A stretch of DNA of 64,000 bases from Chryseobacterium sp. SNU WT5. GTDB lineage: Bacteria; Bacteroidota; Bacteroidia; Flavobacteriales; Weeksellaceae. Position 1 is the first letter of the stretch. Every line of letters starts with the position of its first letter. The notes below the pieces were generated by a model, which saw only the letters and a list, made by a program, of their open reading frames with translations, did not search any database and was not told where the DNA came from. A program made the translations under genes and the position numbers. Where the stretch lies: contig NZ_CP041687.1 in the NCBI RefSeq assembly GCF_007362475.1, positions 186,001-250,000 of the forward strand. Direction: 5' to 3'. Positions 9,437 through 18,220 of this stretch are shown here, in pieces.

Positions 9437-9874
9437 TTATAGTTTAGTAAATTTTAAAAGCAACAAATTATCTTTATATAATTCCAAAGTATTTCCTACA
9501 ACAACATACTTTGTTGCTGCTCCTAACATACTGAAATAATTGGTTTCCTCACTCATATTATCACAAGCCTTTCTGGTAGAACCAATATTTTTGGTTGAGA
9601 AATTACCAACCGTAGCGTCCAGCATTAGATCTGCAAAATAATTATTACAACCTCCATTCCCGCTCAATTTTCCAGATTCAATTACCAGCGTAGGTTTTTT
9701 CCCTTTTACATTATCTGCCAAAGTCCATTTAGTATTGGTAATGTTCACTTGAGACGCACCTACTTTTGTTTTAGAACTTGACATAGTGGAGCAAGAAGCG
9801 AATGTCGCAACAGTAAATATTGCCAAGGAAATATTTCTAAAAATATTCTTCTGATGGAAGTTCATTGATTTCAT
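9437..9874 (-). CDS. META domain lipoprotein (HslJ-like)
   Basis: A 145-residue lipoprotein: after an N-terminal hydrophobic stretch, the lipobox FASC puts the lipidated Cys at about residue 28. The rest is one META domain, recognised by NTKWTLA near the start of the domain, NGGCNNYFADLML in the middle and GSTRKAC towards the end. The META family includes E. coli HslJ (novobiocin and heat-shock linked) and Leishmania META proteins; the biochemical role is not established. An in-frame ATG three codons downstream (MNFHQK) is a possible alternative start. It is monocistronic. Confidence 0.82.
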   Translation of the reverse strand: MKSMNFHQKNIFRNISLAIFTVATFASCSTMSSSKTKVGASQVNITNTKWTLADNVKGKKPTLVIESGKLSGNGGCNNYFADLMLDATVGNFSTKNIGSTRKACDNMSEETNYFSMLGAATKYVVVGNTLELYKDNLLLLKFTKL

Positions 9875-9955
9875 TTTTAAGATTTTAATAATCCAAATTT
9901 AAGTAATTATATTGAGTAAAGAATGAGTAGAACCGTTTATTCTTAATGAAAAAAG

Positions 9956-9985
9956 AAAAAAGCATCTCTCTTGAAATGCTTTTTT
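9956..9985 (-). terminator. pheT terminator
   Basis: Ten-base-pair stem AAAAAAGCAT / ATGCTTTTTT with a 10-base loop, 21 bases past the pheT stop on the minus strand, with its own U-tract in the stem. Confidence 0.85.
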
Positions 9986-10005
9986 AGGTATTTAACTGAT
10001 TCTTT

Positions 10006-12408
10006 TTATGATCTTAATTCCGCGGAAAAGTCTTTTACAAAAGTCTTGATTAAAGAATTCATCACTTCGGTTATATCTTTTTCTTCAAGTGTTTTTTCCT
10101 CATTCAACAGTTCGAAGCTCATGGCGTATGATTTCTTACCTTCTGGAAGGTTTTTACCTTCATAGACATCAAATAAATTGATGTTCTTCAAATATTTGGA
10201 AGGATTGTTTCGGGCGGACTTGTAAAGCTCTGCATAAGTCACTTTCTTATCGACTAACAGTGCTAAATCTTTTCGGGTTTTGTTAAATTTCGGAATATCT
10301 TTAAATTTCAAATTGTCTTGATTCCGTAAACTCTGCGCAGCTTCTAATTCAATTTCTGCGTAGAAACAATCCTGTTCGATATCCGCATCTTTCAACAACT
10401 CTGGGGGTACTTTTCCTAAACGTGCCAGGATTTTTCCGTTTGCGAAAAATTCCACACCATCGGAAAACCGAATATCTTCCAAGTATTTCTCTTCAATAGT
10501 GACCGGAAGTACGTCCAGAAGAACCTTCACATAGGACTTCAACTTATAAAAATCTGTGACAGATTTTGGTTGTAGCCAGTTTTCTGATTCATCTCGGCCT
10601 GTAACAAGAATTGCAAGTTGTTTTCTCTCTACATAAGTTCCTTTTTTATGGTAAATTTTACCAAGTTCAAAGAATTTAATATTCGCATTTTTTCTTTTGA
10701 TATTATAATCTGCATTTTCTAACAATCCTTCCAGTAAAGACTTTCTCATGAAAGCTAAATCTCCACTTAAAGGATTTAGAAGTCGTACAGCATCAGTTTC
10801 ATCTTTTACGGAAGTTAGCGAATTGTTCATTACTTCATTAAAACCATTGCTTTGTAATGTTCTCGCCCATGCATTTTCTAAAGCGTCCTGATCATCAAAA
10901 TTCAGTTTCACTGGAGTGAAAGAGATCTTCTGTGGCGAATCAATCTTGTTGTATCCGTAGATTCTCAAAATTTCTTCAATAACATCAATTTCTCTAGTAA
11001 CATCTGCCCTATACGAAGGAACCGATATTTCTAAACCATTCTGGATTTCATTTAAGACCTTAATTTCCAGTGCTTTCAGGATTTCTTTAATTTTTTCATT
11101 ATGGATTTTAGTTCCTAGGATCTGCTCCACTTTTGAATAACGAAGAATGATATAATGATCTTCTATTTTGGTAGGATAATGCTCCAAAAGATCACCTACC
11201 ATTTTTCCACCAGCGATTTCCTGAATCATCGTGATAGCATGAGTTAAAGCTGTTCTGGTCATGTTAGGATCTACTCCACGTTCAAACCGAAAAGATGCAT
11301 CCGTATTTAAACTGTGAAATTTGGCCCCTTTTCTAATCCCCACAGGATTAAAATAAGCACTTTCTAAAAAGATGGTTTTAGTGGTTTCTGAAACACCAGA
11401 ATTTTGTCCGCCGAAAACTCCTGCAATACACATTGGATTATCTTGTCCGTCTTTGATCATGATTTCGGTGCCATTCAAAGTTCTTTCTACCCCATCCAAG
11501 GTAGTGAATTTAGTCCCTTTTTCATTCACACCAACTTTCACTTTTTTACCTGTAATTTTATCGGCGTCGAATGCATGAAGTGGCTGACCATAGCCGTGAA
11601 GAATAAAATTGGTAATATCTACAATATTATTAATTGGGCTTAAACCGATTGCTTTAAGTCGTTCTTTCAACCATTCCGGTGACGGTCTAACTTCAATATT
11701 TTCGATTACTGCACCTAAATATTTAGGGCATAAAGCTGCATCTTCTACTTCAATCTGAAATTCAGTAGTTCCTTCAACTTCTAAAGGATTTGCATTTATC
11801 TTTTTAAAGTCAGCTTCAATCTGATGCGTTATCAAATATGCATTCAAATCTCTGGCAACTCCGTAATGCGACATGGCGTCAGTTCTGTTTGGAGTAAGTC
11901 CTATTTCATATACCTGGTCGTTGGTTAGATCGAAATAACCTGCGAAATTTTTACCGACTTCAAATTTATTTTCATCCAAAATCATAATTCCGGCGTGATC
12001 TTCACTTAAGCCCATTTCGTCTTCGGCGCAAATCATCCCCTGGGAAACTTCACCACGAATTTTGGCTTCTTTTATATCAAAAGAACTTCCATCCTTTCCA
12101 TAAATTTTTGTTCCTACAACTGCCACGGGAACAATTTGTCCGGCTGTAACATTTGGCGCACCACAAACAATGTTTAAAACCTTACCGTTTCCTACATCTA
12201 CCGTTGTTATTTTCAACTTATCTGCGTTGGAATGCTGTTCACAAGTCAAAACTTTTCCCACAACAATTCCTTCCAAACTACCTTTAACCGATTCAAAAGT
12301 GTCTACACCTTCCACCTCCAGACCGATGTCTGTAAGATATTCGCTGATTTTTTCGACTTTTAAATCTGTCGTTATATATTCTTTAAGCCAGTTGTTCGAG
12401 ATTTTCAT
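10006..12408 (-). CDS. pheT: Phenylalanine--tRNA ligase beta subunit
   Basis: An 800-residue subunit of the alpha2-beta2 phenylalanyl-tRNA synthetase. In order: the N-terminal EMAP/OB-like tRNA-binding domain (about residues 40-150), B3/B4 editing domain (about 210-390, containing the NNIVDITNFI and GQPLHAFDADK segments), B5 (about 405-475), a class II-like core, and the C-terminal ferredoxin-like anticodon-binding domain (about 705-800, FKDIPKFNKTRKDLALLVD). All expected parts are present and length is normal. pheS is not adjacent, which is common in Bacteroidetes. Start ATG at 12408 gives the canonical MKISNNWLKEY. Confidence 0.97.
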   Translation of the reverse strand: MKISNNWLKEYITTDLKVEKISEYLTDIGLEVEGVDTFESVKGSLEGIVVGKVLTCEQHSNADKLKITTVDVGNGKVLNIVCGAPNVTAGQIVPVAVVGTKIYGKDGSSFDIKEAKIRGEVSQGMICAEDEMGLSEDHAGIMILDENKFEVGKNFAGYFDLTNDQVYEIGLTPNRTDAMSHYGVARDLNAYLITHQIEADFKKINANPLEVEGTTEFQIEVEDAALCPKYLGAVIENIEVRPSPEWLKERLKAIGLSPINNIVDITNFILHGYGQPLHAFDADKITGKKVKVGVNEKGTKFTTLDGVERTLNGTEIMIKDGQDNPMCIAGVFGGQNSGVSETTKTIFLESAYFNPVGIRKGAKFHSLNTDASFRFERGVDPNMTRTALTHAITMIQEIAGGKMVGDLLEHYPTKIEDHYIILRYSKVEQILGTKIHNEKIKEILKALEIKVLNEIQNGLEISVPSYRADVTREIDVIEEILRIYGYNKIDSPQKISFTPVKLNFDDQDALENAWARTLQSNGFNEVMNNSLTSVKDETDAVRLLNPLSGDLAFMRKSLLEGLLENADYNIKRKNANIKFFELGKIYHKKGTYVERKQLAILVTGRDESENWLQPKSVTDFYKLKSYVKVLLDVLPVTIEEKYLEDIRFSDGVEFFANGKILARLGKVPPELLKDADIEQDCFYAEIELEAAQSLRNQDNLKFKDIPKFNKTRKDLALLVDKKVTYAELYKSARNNPSKYLKNINLFDVYEGKNLPEGKKSYAMSFELLNEEKTLEEKDITEVMNSLIKTFVKDFSAELRS

Positions 12409-12505
12409 TTCTGTTGTAAATTTCAGATGTTAGAATTCAAATTTCACCAGTAATAGTTTTGAAATAAGAAAGGTGCAAATATCGTGATTTTGCAGGTTAA
12501 AAAAA

Positions 12506-12536
12506 AATTGAGATTCAAAAAATTTGAATCTCAATT
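12506..12536 (-). terminator. dnaN terminator
   Basis: A 14-base-pair perfect stem (AATTGAGATTCAAA / TTTGAATCTCAATT) with a 3-base loop, followed on the minus strand by a U-tract (A7 on the plus strand at 12501-12507). It ends dnaN transcription before pheT. Confidence 0.92.
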
Positions 12537-12568
12537 ATTATTTTATTAGATTTTTTTTAAACTTCTTT

Positions 12569-13699
12569 TTACATTCCGATAACCGGCATCGAAAGCATTA
12601 ATAGTTGCTCTTGATCTTCCAGTCCATCCACAGGTTCTATAATCCCGGGTCTGTTTGGTTGAGACATCTTCATCGTGATATCATCTGCAGAAAGCACGGA
12701 TAACATTTCGGTTAAAAATTTAGAACTGAAACCAATATTGATATCTTCTCCATTATAATCGCATGGAATCTGCATATCTGCTTTGTTCGCAAATTCTGTA
12801 TCTTCTGCATGCAAATGAAGAATATTTCCTGACAATTTAAATCGAACTTGATTGGTAGATTTATTAGACATGATTGAAGCTCTTCTAATTGAATTCAACA
12901 AAAGACTTCGGTTAATGGTCAATACGTTTGGATTTTCTTTAGGAATAACCGCGGAGTAATTAGGATATTTCCCATCGATCAATCTACAGATCCAAATATT
13001 ATTACCAAAAGTAAACTTGGCCATATTCTCATTGAACTCAATAGCTACCTCATCGCTTGAAGAAGCCAAAATACTTTTGAAAATTGCCAAAGGTTTTTTA
13101 GGCATAATAAATTCCACTGGTTCAGCATTAACCAAATCTGTTCTTTTATACACTACCAAACGGTGTGAATCTGTGGAAACGAAATTAGTTTCATCTTCCT
13201 TAAACTGGAACAAAACTCCCGTCATTACAGGACGTAATGAATCGTTGCTTGTAGCAAACAGCGTGTTATTAAGTGCTTCTGACAAAACGCCGGCAGAAAT
13301 TTTTACACTTTGGGCTGCATCAAACTCAGGTAATTCCGGATAATCCTCTGCATGATCCAAGGCCACTGCAAAATTATCTTTTTCATCTAAAATTTCCAGT
13401 AATTTTCCAGTTCCGTCTTCAGCATCTTTCACTGAAAGCGTTAATGGTTGTTCGCCGTATGTTTTTACAAATTCCTGGAATATTTTCGCCGGAACTGCAA
13501 TTTTTCCTTCTGCATCCGATTTCACTTCTAAAGAAGTTATTAAAGTGGTTTCACCATCAGAAGCGGTGACTTTCAGGATATCTTTTTCAATTTCAAACAA
13601 AAAGTTTTCAAGAATTGGCCTTGATTGTGAGTTAGATATTACTCCGCTCACTGTTTGTAGGGCTTTCTGTAATTCACTACTTGAAACAATAAATTTCAT
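12569..13699 (-). CDS. dnaN: DNA polymerase III beta subunit (sliding clamp)
   Basis: The ring-shaped processivity clamp of the replicative polymerase. 376 residues with the three clamp domains and family segments MKFIVSSSELQKALQTVSG at the N-terminus, DSHRLVVYK in the middle and the C-terminal LSMPVIGM, which forms part of the peptide-binding cleft. It is not next to dnaA or recF here, so this is not the usual origin arrangement; isolated dnaN is normal in Bacteroidetes. The promoter at 13724-13755 and the terminator at 12506-12536 define a single-gene unit. Confidence 0.97.
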   Translation of the reverse strand: MKFIVSSSELQKALQTVSGVISNSQSRPILENFLFEIEKDILKVTASDGETTLITSLEVKSDAEGKIAVPAKIFQEFVKTYGEQPLTLSVKDAEDGTGKLLEILDEKDNFAVALDHAEDYPELPEFDAAQSVKISAGVLSEALNNTLFATSNDSLRPVMTGVLFQFKEDETNFVSTDSHRLVVYKRTDLVNAEPVEFIMPKKPLAIFKSILASSSDEVAIEFNENMAKFTFGNNIWICRLIDGKYPNYSAVIPKENPNVLTINRSLLLNSIRRASIMSNKSTNQVRFKLSGNILHLHAEDTEFANKADMQIPCDYNGEDINIGFSSKFLTEMLSVLSADDITMKMSQPNRPGIIEPVDGLEDQEQLLMLSMPVIGM

Positions 13700-13723
13700 A
13701 AAAATAGATTATTATTAATTTCA

Positions 13724-13755
13724 CAAATATATAAATTTAAGGCCAAAAAACGCAA
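13724..13755 (-). promoter_or_regulatory. dnaN promoter
   Basis: On the minus strand, TTG (13755-13753), a 21-base spacer and TATATTTG (13731-13724), matching the Bacteroidetes consensus TTG-N17-23-TAnnTTTG. The transcript would begin about 20 bases before the dnaN ATG. Confidence 0.8.
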
Positions 13756-13808
13756 TAATTTTACTGATAAAAATCGTTTCTGCTAAAAAGTTACCAACAT
13801 TAATACGC

Positions 13809-14516
13809 TTATTTTATCTCCTCTTCATCCTTCTTACTTCCATCAATATTAATACTTAATCCCAAATACATAAAATGTAAATTTTTATTACCAGCAAGAG
13901 CAAATTCTCTTTGCCACACATAACCTGCAGTCATTCCAAAATTTGGATCTATTTGGTAAGACAATCCTCCCATTAATCTATTTCTTGCAAAAAATGGGTT
14001 ACTGGTAGCGACAAAGAAAACTTCATTAAAAGCAGAAGCTGAAATTGTACCTGGTTTCACTTGTGGTGAGTTTAGAGGAACTGATATATTTAGACGGTAT
14101 CTAAGTCGAATACGTTCGGAGTGCTCATCCTTTGATGGATTATAAAACCAACTCTTTTCTGCCCGGACTCTATTTTCAAATTTAAAGTTTCCAGCTTTTA
14201 AATCGTAAACATCCTGCAGCCAAACCCTAAATTCTTCTTTCTCTAAAGAATGATTTTTATAATTAACATATCTTCCGATTCCAATTAAAGGTTTATGATT
14301 TTTACTTAGATAGTATCCTAGCCCTGCTTTCATTTCGTAATAATCAGGATATGAATAATCGGCAACTCCTCGCAACTGACCTTCTGTATAGACGAAATAC
14401 TTTTGATTAATTTTATAATTTACGGTAACTACATTATAGCTGGAAATTGTTTCTTTCTGGGCGAATACCTCTAAAACAAAAAGAAATAGAATAAAAATAA
14501 ATAATCGTTTCAACAT
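13809..14516 (-). CDS. DUF2490 domain outer-membrane-type protein
   Basis: A 235-residue secreted protein with a signal peptide (MLKRLFIFILFLFVLEVFAQ). The mature part is rich in alternating aromatic and polar beta-strand segments and matches the DUF2490 pattern (FRVWLQDVYDL, then RVRAEKSWFY and RIRLRYRLNISVPL), a family predicted to form an outer-membrane beta-barrel. It ends with a highly charged DGSKKDEEEIK tail. Function unknown. It is separated from dnaN by 109 bases and appears to be its own unit. Confidence 0.82.
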   Translation of the reverse strand: MLKRLFIFILFLFVLEVFAQKETISSYNVVTVNYKINQKYFVYTEGQLRGVADYSYPDYYEMKAGLGYYLSKNHKPLIGIGRYVNYKNHSLEKEEFRVWLQDVYDLKAGNFKFENRVRAEKSWFYNPSKDEHSERIRLRYRLNISVPLNSPQVKPGTISASAFNEVFFVATSNPFFARNRLMGGLSYQIDPNFGMTAGYVWQREFALAGNKNLHFMYLGLSINIDGSKKDEEEIK

Positions 14517-14557
14517 GCTGCAAAAATAAAAATTTATTTTTATTAATTATTACTCCT

Positions 14558-14816
14558 TTACTTAGTTAAAGTTTCCTTGTACTCTTTATATGCTTTGTAA
14601 GCTGGCTTTATATTTTTACTTTGAAGTATTTCGTAATATTATCAACTTTATTTCTCGAAGGTTATGATTTTTGCAATTCCATTTTACCGATCAAGTTTAA
14701 CTTTAGCCTTCTTAATGGAACATTAAAAAATACAAGCTCTTGATAGATTATTTATAAACATCAAATTCATAATGAATATCTATTTCCAATAATGTTGCAA
14801 ATTTAAATATAGAGTC
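14558..14816 (-). pseudogene. Possible decayed coding remnant
   Basis: In the 796-base gap 14517-15312, two protein-like stretches lie on the minus strand in different frames. 14816-14748 reads DSIFKFATLLEIDIHYEFDV then a stop; about 14640-14558 reads YYEILQSKNIKPAYKAYKEY and runs to a TAA. They look like pieces of one eroded gene, perhaps a small regulator, but neither is long enough to prove it. The rest of the gap is AT-rich; apart from the small unit at 15104-15253 and the uvrA promoter I see nothing else in it. Confidence 0.25.
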
Positions 14817-15103
14817 CACAAAGATTTAATTATAAAAATGCTTTTTTACACGCCTTTTTGAGTTTCCTAAAGGTATTTCATTTGCAAAGTCCGCAGAGAA
14901 AATATAATAATGACGATTTTCAAATATATATAATTCATAAAAAGCACTTATACCGTCATAATACTATTCATATAATAAAACTACACCTTATAAAACCACT
15001 GTATTATGAAGATTCACAAACAGTTATAATCAATTACGCAGTAAAGTAAATCACAGTGAAGTTGTTGATATTTTCCTAAAAATTCAGTTATTTAAACAAA
15101 AAA

Positions 15104-15128
15104 AATACAACGCAAGTGGCATTGTATT
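15104..15128 (-). terminator. Terminator of a small minus-strand unit
   Basis: On the minus strand AATACAATGC-CACTT-GCGTTGTATT, a 10-base-pair stem with one G-U pair and a 5-base loop, followed by a U-tract. It sits 20 bases past the stop of the 16-residue ORF at 15148-15198. Confidence 0.8.
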
Positions 15129-15147
15129 AATCTCAAGGCTATAAACC

Positions 15148-15198
15148 TTATCTTTTTTTCATTAAATGTGTAATTAAATCAGTCAAAATTTTTATCAT
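15148..15198 (-). CDS. Putative 16-residue peptide or sRNA gene
   Basis: A 17-codon ORF encodes MIKILTDLITHLMKKR, an amphipathic, hydrophobic and positively ended peptide. It is framed by a promoter-like pair (TTG at 15253-15251, 20-base spacer, AATATTTG at 15230-15223, one mismatch to TAnnTTTG) and a good terminator at 15104-15128, so a transcript of about 115 bases is likely. Small membrane-active peptides of toxin or quorum type can look like this, but a non-coding RNA is equally possible. I do not recognise a family. It lies divergent to uvrA. Confidence 0.4.
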   Translation of the reverse strand: MIKILTDLITHLMKKR

Positions 15199-15222
15199 GA
15201 GTTTATTACTTTTTGGTTGATA

Positions 15223-15253
15223 CAAATATTGTAAAAAATAGAATAACATGCAA
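15223..15253 (-). promoter_or_regulatory. Promoter of the small unit
   Basis: Minus-strand TTG (15253-15251), N20, AATATTTG (15230-15223). Only the first base of the -7 box departs from TAnnTTTG at its first two positions. Transcription would start near 15219, about 20 bases before the ATG at 15198. Confidence 0.55.
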
Positions 15254-15286
15254 ATTATTCATAAGAAAAATCTCTCAAAAAATCCG

Positions 15287-15294
15287 TAAATTTG
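15287..15294 (+). promoter_or_regulatory. uvrA -7 box
   Basis: TAAATTTG, an exact match to TAnnTTTG, 18 bases before the uvrA ATG. No TTG is seen at the expected upstream distance. Confidence 0.6.
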
Positions 15295-15312
15295 TAGGCT
15301 TTAAATTTTACA

Positions 15313-18099
15313 ATGATTACACCTGCAGATATAGATATTAAGAAACAAATTTTCGTAAAAAATGCGCACCTTAATAATCTAAAACATATTGACGTTCTAA
15401 TTCCCAAAAACAAATTAATTGTGATTACGGGTGTTTCCGGAAGCGGAAAATCTTCTCTTGCTTTCGATACGATTTATGCCGAAGGACAAAGACGGTATGT
15501 GGAAAGTCTGAGTTCTTATGCCAGGCAATTTTTGGGAAAACTAGAAAAACCGAAAGTTGATGATATCAAAGGTTTAGCGCCTTCTATCGCAATTCAACAG
15601 AAAGTAATTTCTTCTAATCCACGATCGACCGTTGGAACTTCTACCGAAGTGTATGACTACTTAAAATTATTATTCGCCAGAGTTGGAAGAACTTTCTCGC
15701 CTGTTTCTGGAAATGAAGTTAAAAAAGATTCAGTTACAGATGTCATCAACTTTATTGAAAAAAATGAAAATCAGACTTTCTTGCTGAGAACACCTCTACA
15801 CTTCGACGTTTCTAAATTTACCGAACAGGTCAATACCTTAAAATTATCTGGTTTTACAAGATTAGAAGTCAATGGAAATGTTGCTGGCATTGAAGATTTG
15901 GAAAGTTTTGGCTTCGTTCCAGAAGCAGATATGGAAATTCAGTTGGTGATTGACCGTTTTAGTTATGAGGCAGATGAAAGTTTCTTGCAAAGACTGGCGG
16001 ATTCTATCCAAATGGCTTTCTATGAAGGTCATGGCTACTGTTCTTTGAAGAATATTGAGACGGGGACCATCACAGAATTCTCAAATAAGTTCGAATTGGA
16101 CGGAATGGAATTCATGGAACCTAATGTTCATTTCTTCAGTTTTAATAATCCTTACGGCGCTTGTCCAGAATGTGAAGGGTACGGAAAAGTAATTGGCATT
16201 GACGAAGATTTAGTAATTCCAAATAAAAACTTATCTGTTTTTGAAGAAACGGTAGCAAGTTGGAAAGGAGAAAGCATGAGTGAATGGAAAAGAAATTTCA
16301 TTAAAAAAGCCAAAGATTTTCCAATTCATAAGCCTTATCATCAATTAACCAAAGAACAAAAAAATTATTTATGGAAAGGCGACGGAAATTCAGATTTCCC
16401 ATCTATCAATAATTTCTTCAAAATGCTGGAAGAAAATTTATATAAAATCCAGTACCGCGTAATGCTTTCAAGATACCGCGGGAAAACGCTTTGTCCATCT
16501 TGTGAAGGTCTGCGTTTGCGTGAAGAAACAAAATGGGTGAAAATAGACGGACACAACATTCAATCAATGATTGATTTGCCCTTAGATGAATTTCTGCCTT
16601 TAATTAAATCCCTAAAACTTAACAAACACGACGCAGAAATTGCAAAACGTTTATTGTATGAAATTACAACCCGTTTAGCTTTTTTAGAAAAAGTGGGTTT
16701 AGGTTATCTAACGATCAATCGAACTTCTAATACCCTTTCTGGTGGTGAAAGTCAAAGAATTAATCTGGCTACTTCACTCGGTAGTTCTTTGGTGGGTTCC
16801 ATTTATGTGCTTGATGAACCTTCTATTGGTTTGCATTCCCGTGATACCGAAAATTTGATAGAAGTATTAAAAAATCTCCGTAATTTGGGAAATACCGTGA
16901 TAGTGGTAGAACACGATGAAGATGTGATGAAAGCCGCAGATTATATTATCGATATTGGTCCGGAAGCTGGCTATCTTGGTGGTGAATTGGTTTTCGCAGG
17001 GAATTTTGATGACCTCGAGAATGCAGATACTTTAACTTCGAAATATTTGACAGGAAGATTAGAAATAAAAGTTCCGGAAACCCGCAGAAAACCAAAAGAA
17101 TGGATTCATATTAAAGGAGCCCGGCAAAATAATTTAAAAAATATTGATGTTGATATTCCAATGGAATGTTTGGTAGTGGTGACCGGAGTCTCAGGAAGTG
17201 GAAAGTCGACTTTAATGAAAGAGATTTTAACCAATGATATTCAGATTAAACTGGGAATGGGTGGAAAAAAAGGGGATTACGATTCTGTAGATTTCCCGAC
17301 TAAACTCATTAAAAACATTGAGTTGATCGATCAAAATCCGATAGGTAAATCTTCCCGATCAAATCCAGTTACTTATTTAAAAGCCTACGACGATATCCGG
17401 GATTTGTATTCTAAACAGAAATTAGCAAAAATGCAGGGTTTAATGCCAAAGCATTTCTCCTTTAATGTAGATGGCGGAAGATGTGATGATTGCAAAGGTG
17501 AAGGAGTCATTACCGTTTCAATGCAATTTATGGCAGATATCGAATTAGAATGTGAGACCTGTCATGGCACCCGTTTTAAAAATGAAATCTTAGAAATTAA
17601 ATTCGACGAGAAAAACATTTCAGACATCCTTCACATGACGGTGGACGAAGCCTTGGAGTTTTTCCAGGATAATGATCAGAACAAAATTGTAACGAAGCTA
17701 AAACCGCTACAGGAAGTTGGTTTGGGCTATTTACAGTTAGGACAAAGCTCCTCTACTCTTTCTGGTGGTGAAGCTCAACGGGTAAAACTGGCGTCCTTCT
17801 TGGTAAAAGGTGCAACAACCGATAAGTCATTATTTATTTTTGACGAACCTTCTACTGGATTGCATTTCCATGATATTAATAAATTATTAAAATCTCTACA
17901 AGCTCTTATTGAATTAGGCCACTCAGTTATCGTGATTGAACATCAACCCGATATCATAAAAACTGCGGATTATATTATCGACGTCGGTCCAGAAGCAGGG
18001 AAATATGGTGGAGAAATTGTTTTCGCTGGAACGCCAGAAGATTTGGTGAAAAACAAAAAATCGCATACTGGTAAATATTTGAAAGAAAAATTGAGGTAA
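15313..18099 (+). CDS. uvrA: UvrABC excinuclease subunit A
   Basis: The damage-sensing ATPase of nucleotide excision repair, 928 residues. It has two ABC modules: Walker [10 protein letters not shown] near residue 40 and GVSGSGKST near 630; signature motifs LSGGESQR and LSGGEAQR; Walker B segments [11 protein letters not shown] and [11 protein letters not shown]. Zinc-finger CxxC pairs are seen in CPECEGYG with CPSCEG, and in CDDCKGEG with CETCHG. Length is normal for a canonical UvrA without extra domains. It has its own promoter and terminator. Confidence 0.97.
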   Translation: MITPADIDIKKQIFVKNAHLNNLKHIDVLIPKNKLIVITGVSGSGKSSLAFDTIYAEGQRRYVESLSSYARQFLGKLEKPKVDDIKGLAPSIAIQQKVISSNPRSTVGTSTEVYDYLKLLFARVGRTFSPVSGNEVKKDSVTDVINFIEKNENQTFLLRTPLHFDVSKFTEQVNTLKLSGFTRLEVNGNVAGIEDLESFGFVPEADMEIQLVIDRFSYEADESFLQRLADSIQMAFYEGHGYCSLKNIETGTITEFSNKFELDGMEFMEPNVHFFSFNNPYGACPECEGYGKVIGIDEDLVIPNKNLSVFEETVASWKGESMSEWKRNFIKKAKDFPIHKPYHQLTKEQKNYLWKGDGNSDFPSINNFFKMLEENLYKIQYRVMLSRYRGKTLCPSCEGLRLREETKWVKIDGHNIQSMIDLPLDEFLPLIKSLKLNKHDAEIAKRLLYEITTRLAFLEKVGLGYLTINRTSNTLSGGESQRINLATSLGSSLVGSIYVLDEPSIGLHSRDTENLIEVLKNLRNLGNTVIVVEHDEDVMKAADYIIDIGPEAGYLGGELVFAGNFDDLENADTLTSKYLTGRLEIKVPETRRKPKEWIHIKGARQNNLKNIDVDIPMECLVVVTGVSGSGKSTLMKEILTNDIQIKLGMGGKKGDYDSVDFPTKLIKNIELIDQNPIGKSSRSNPVTYLKAYDDIRDLYSKQKLAKMQGLMPKHFSFNVDGGRCDDCKGEGVITVSMQFMADIELECETCHGTRFKNEILEIKFDEKNISDILHMTVDEALEFFQDNDQNKIVTKLKPLQEVGLGYLQLGQSSSTLSGGEAQRVKLASFLVKGATTDKSLFIFDEPSTGLHFHDINKLLKSLQALIELGHSVIVIEHQPDIIKTADYIIDVGPEAGKYGGEIVFAGTPEDLVKNKKSHTGKYLKEKLR

Positions 18100-18128
18100 A
18101 GCAGTGCCATTTGAAGCTTAAATGGAAG

Positions 18129-18159
18129 CCGTCTCAATACTGAGGCGGTTTTTTTTTTT
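18129..18159 (+). terminator. uvrA terminator
   Basis: CCGTCTCA-ATAC-TGAGGCGG hairpin (8 base pairs with one G-U) followed by T11, 30 bases after the uvrA stop. Confidence 0.93.
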
Positions 18160-18220
18160 GTTTCCAAATAGTTAACCTTTGTCTGGAATATACAAGGAAT
18201 TAATTTTTTAAAACAACAAT

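Noticed and set aside
12569-13755. dnaN as a marker of the replication origin
   Set aside because: No dnaA, recF or DnaA-box cluster is seen; gyrB is 36 kb away and this phylum often has isolated dnaN.
14858-15049. 63-codon plus-strand frame in the 0.8 kb gap
   Set aside because: AT-driven composition, no family-like pattern and no promoter box in front.
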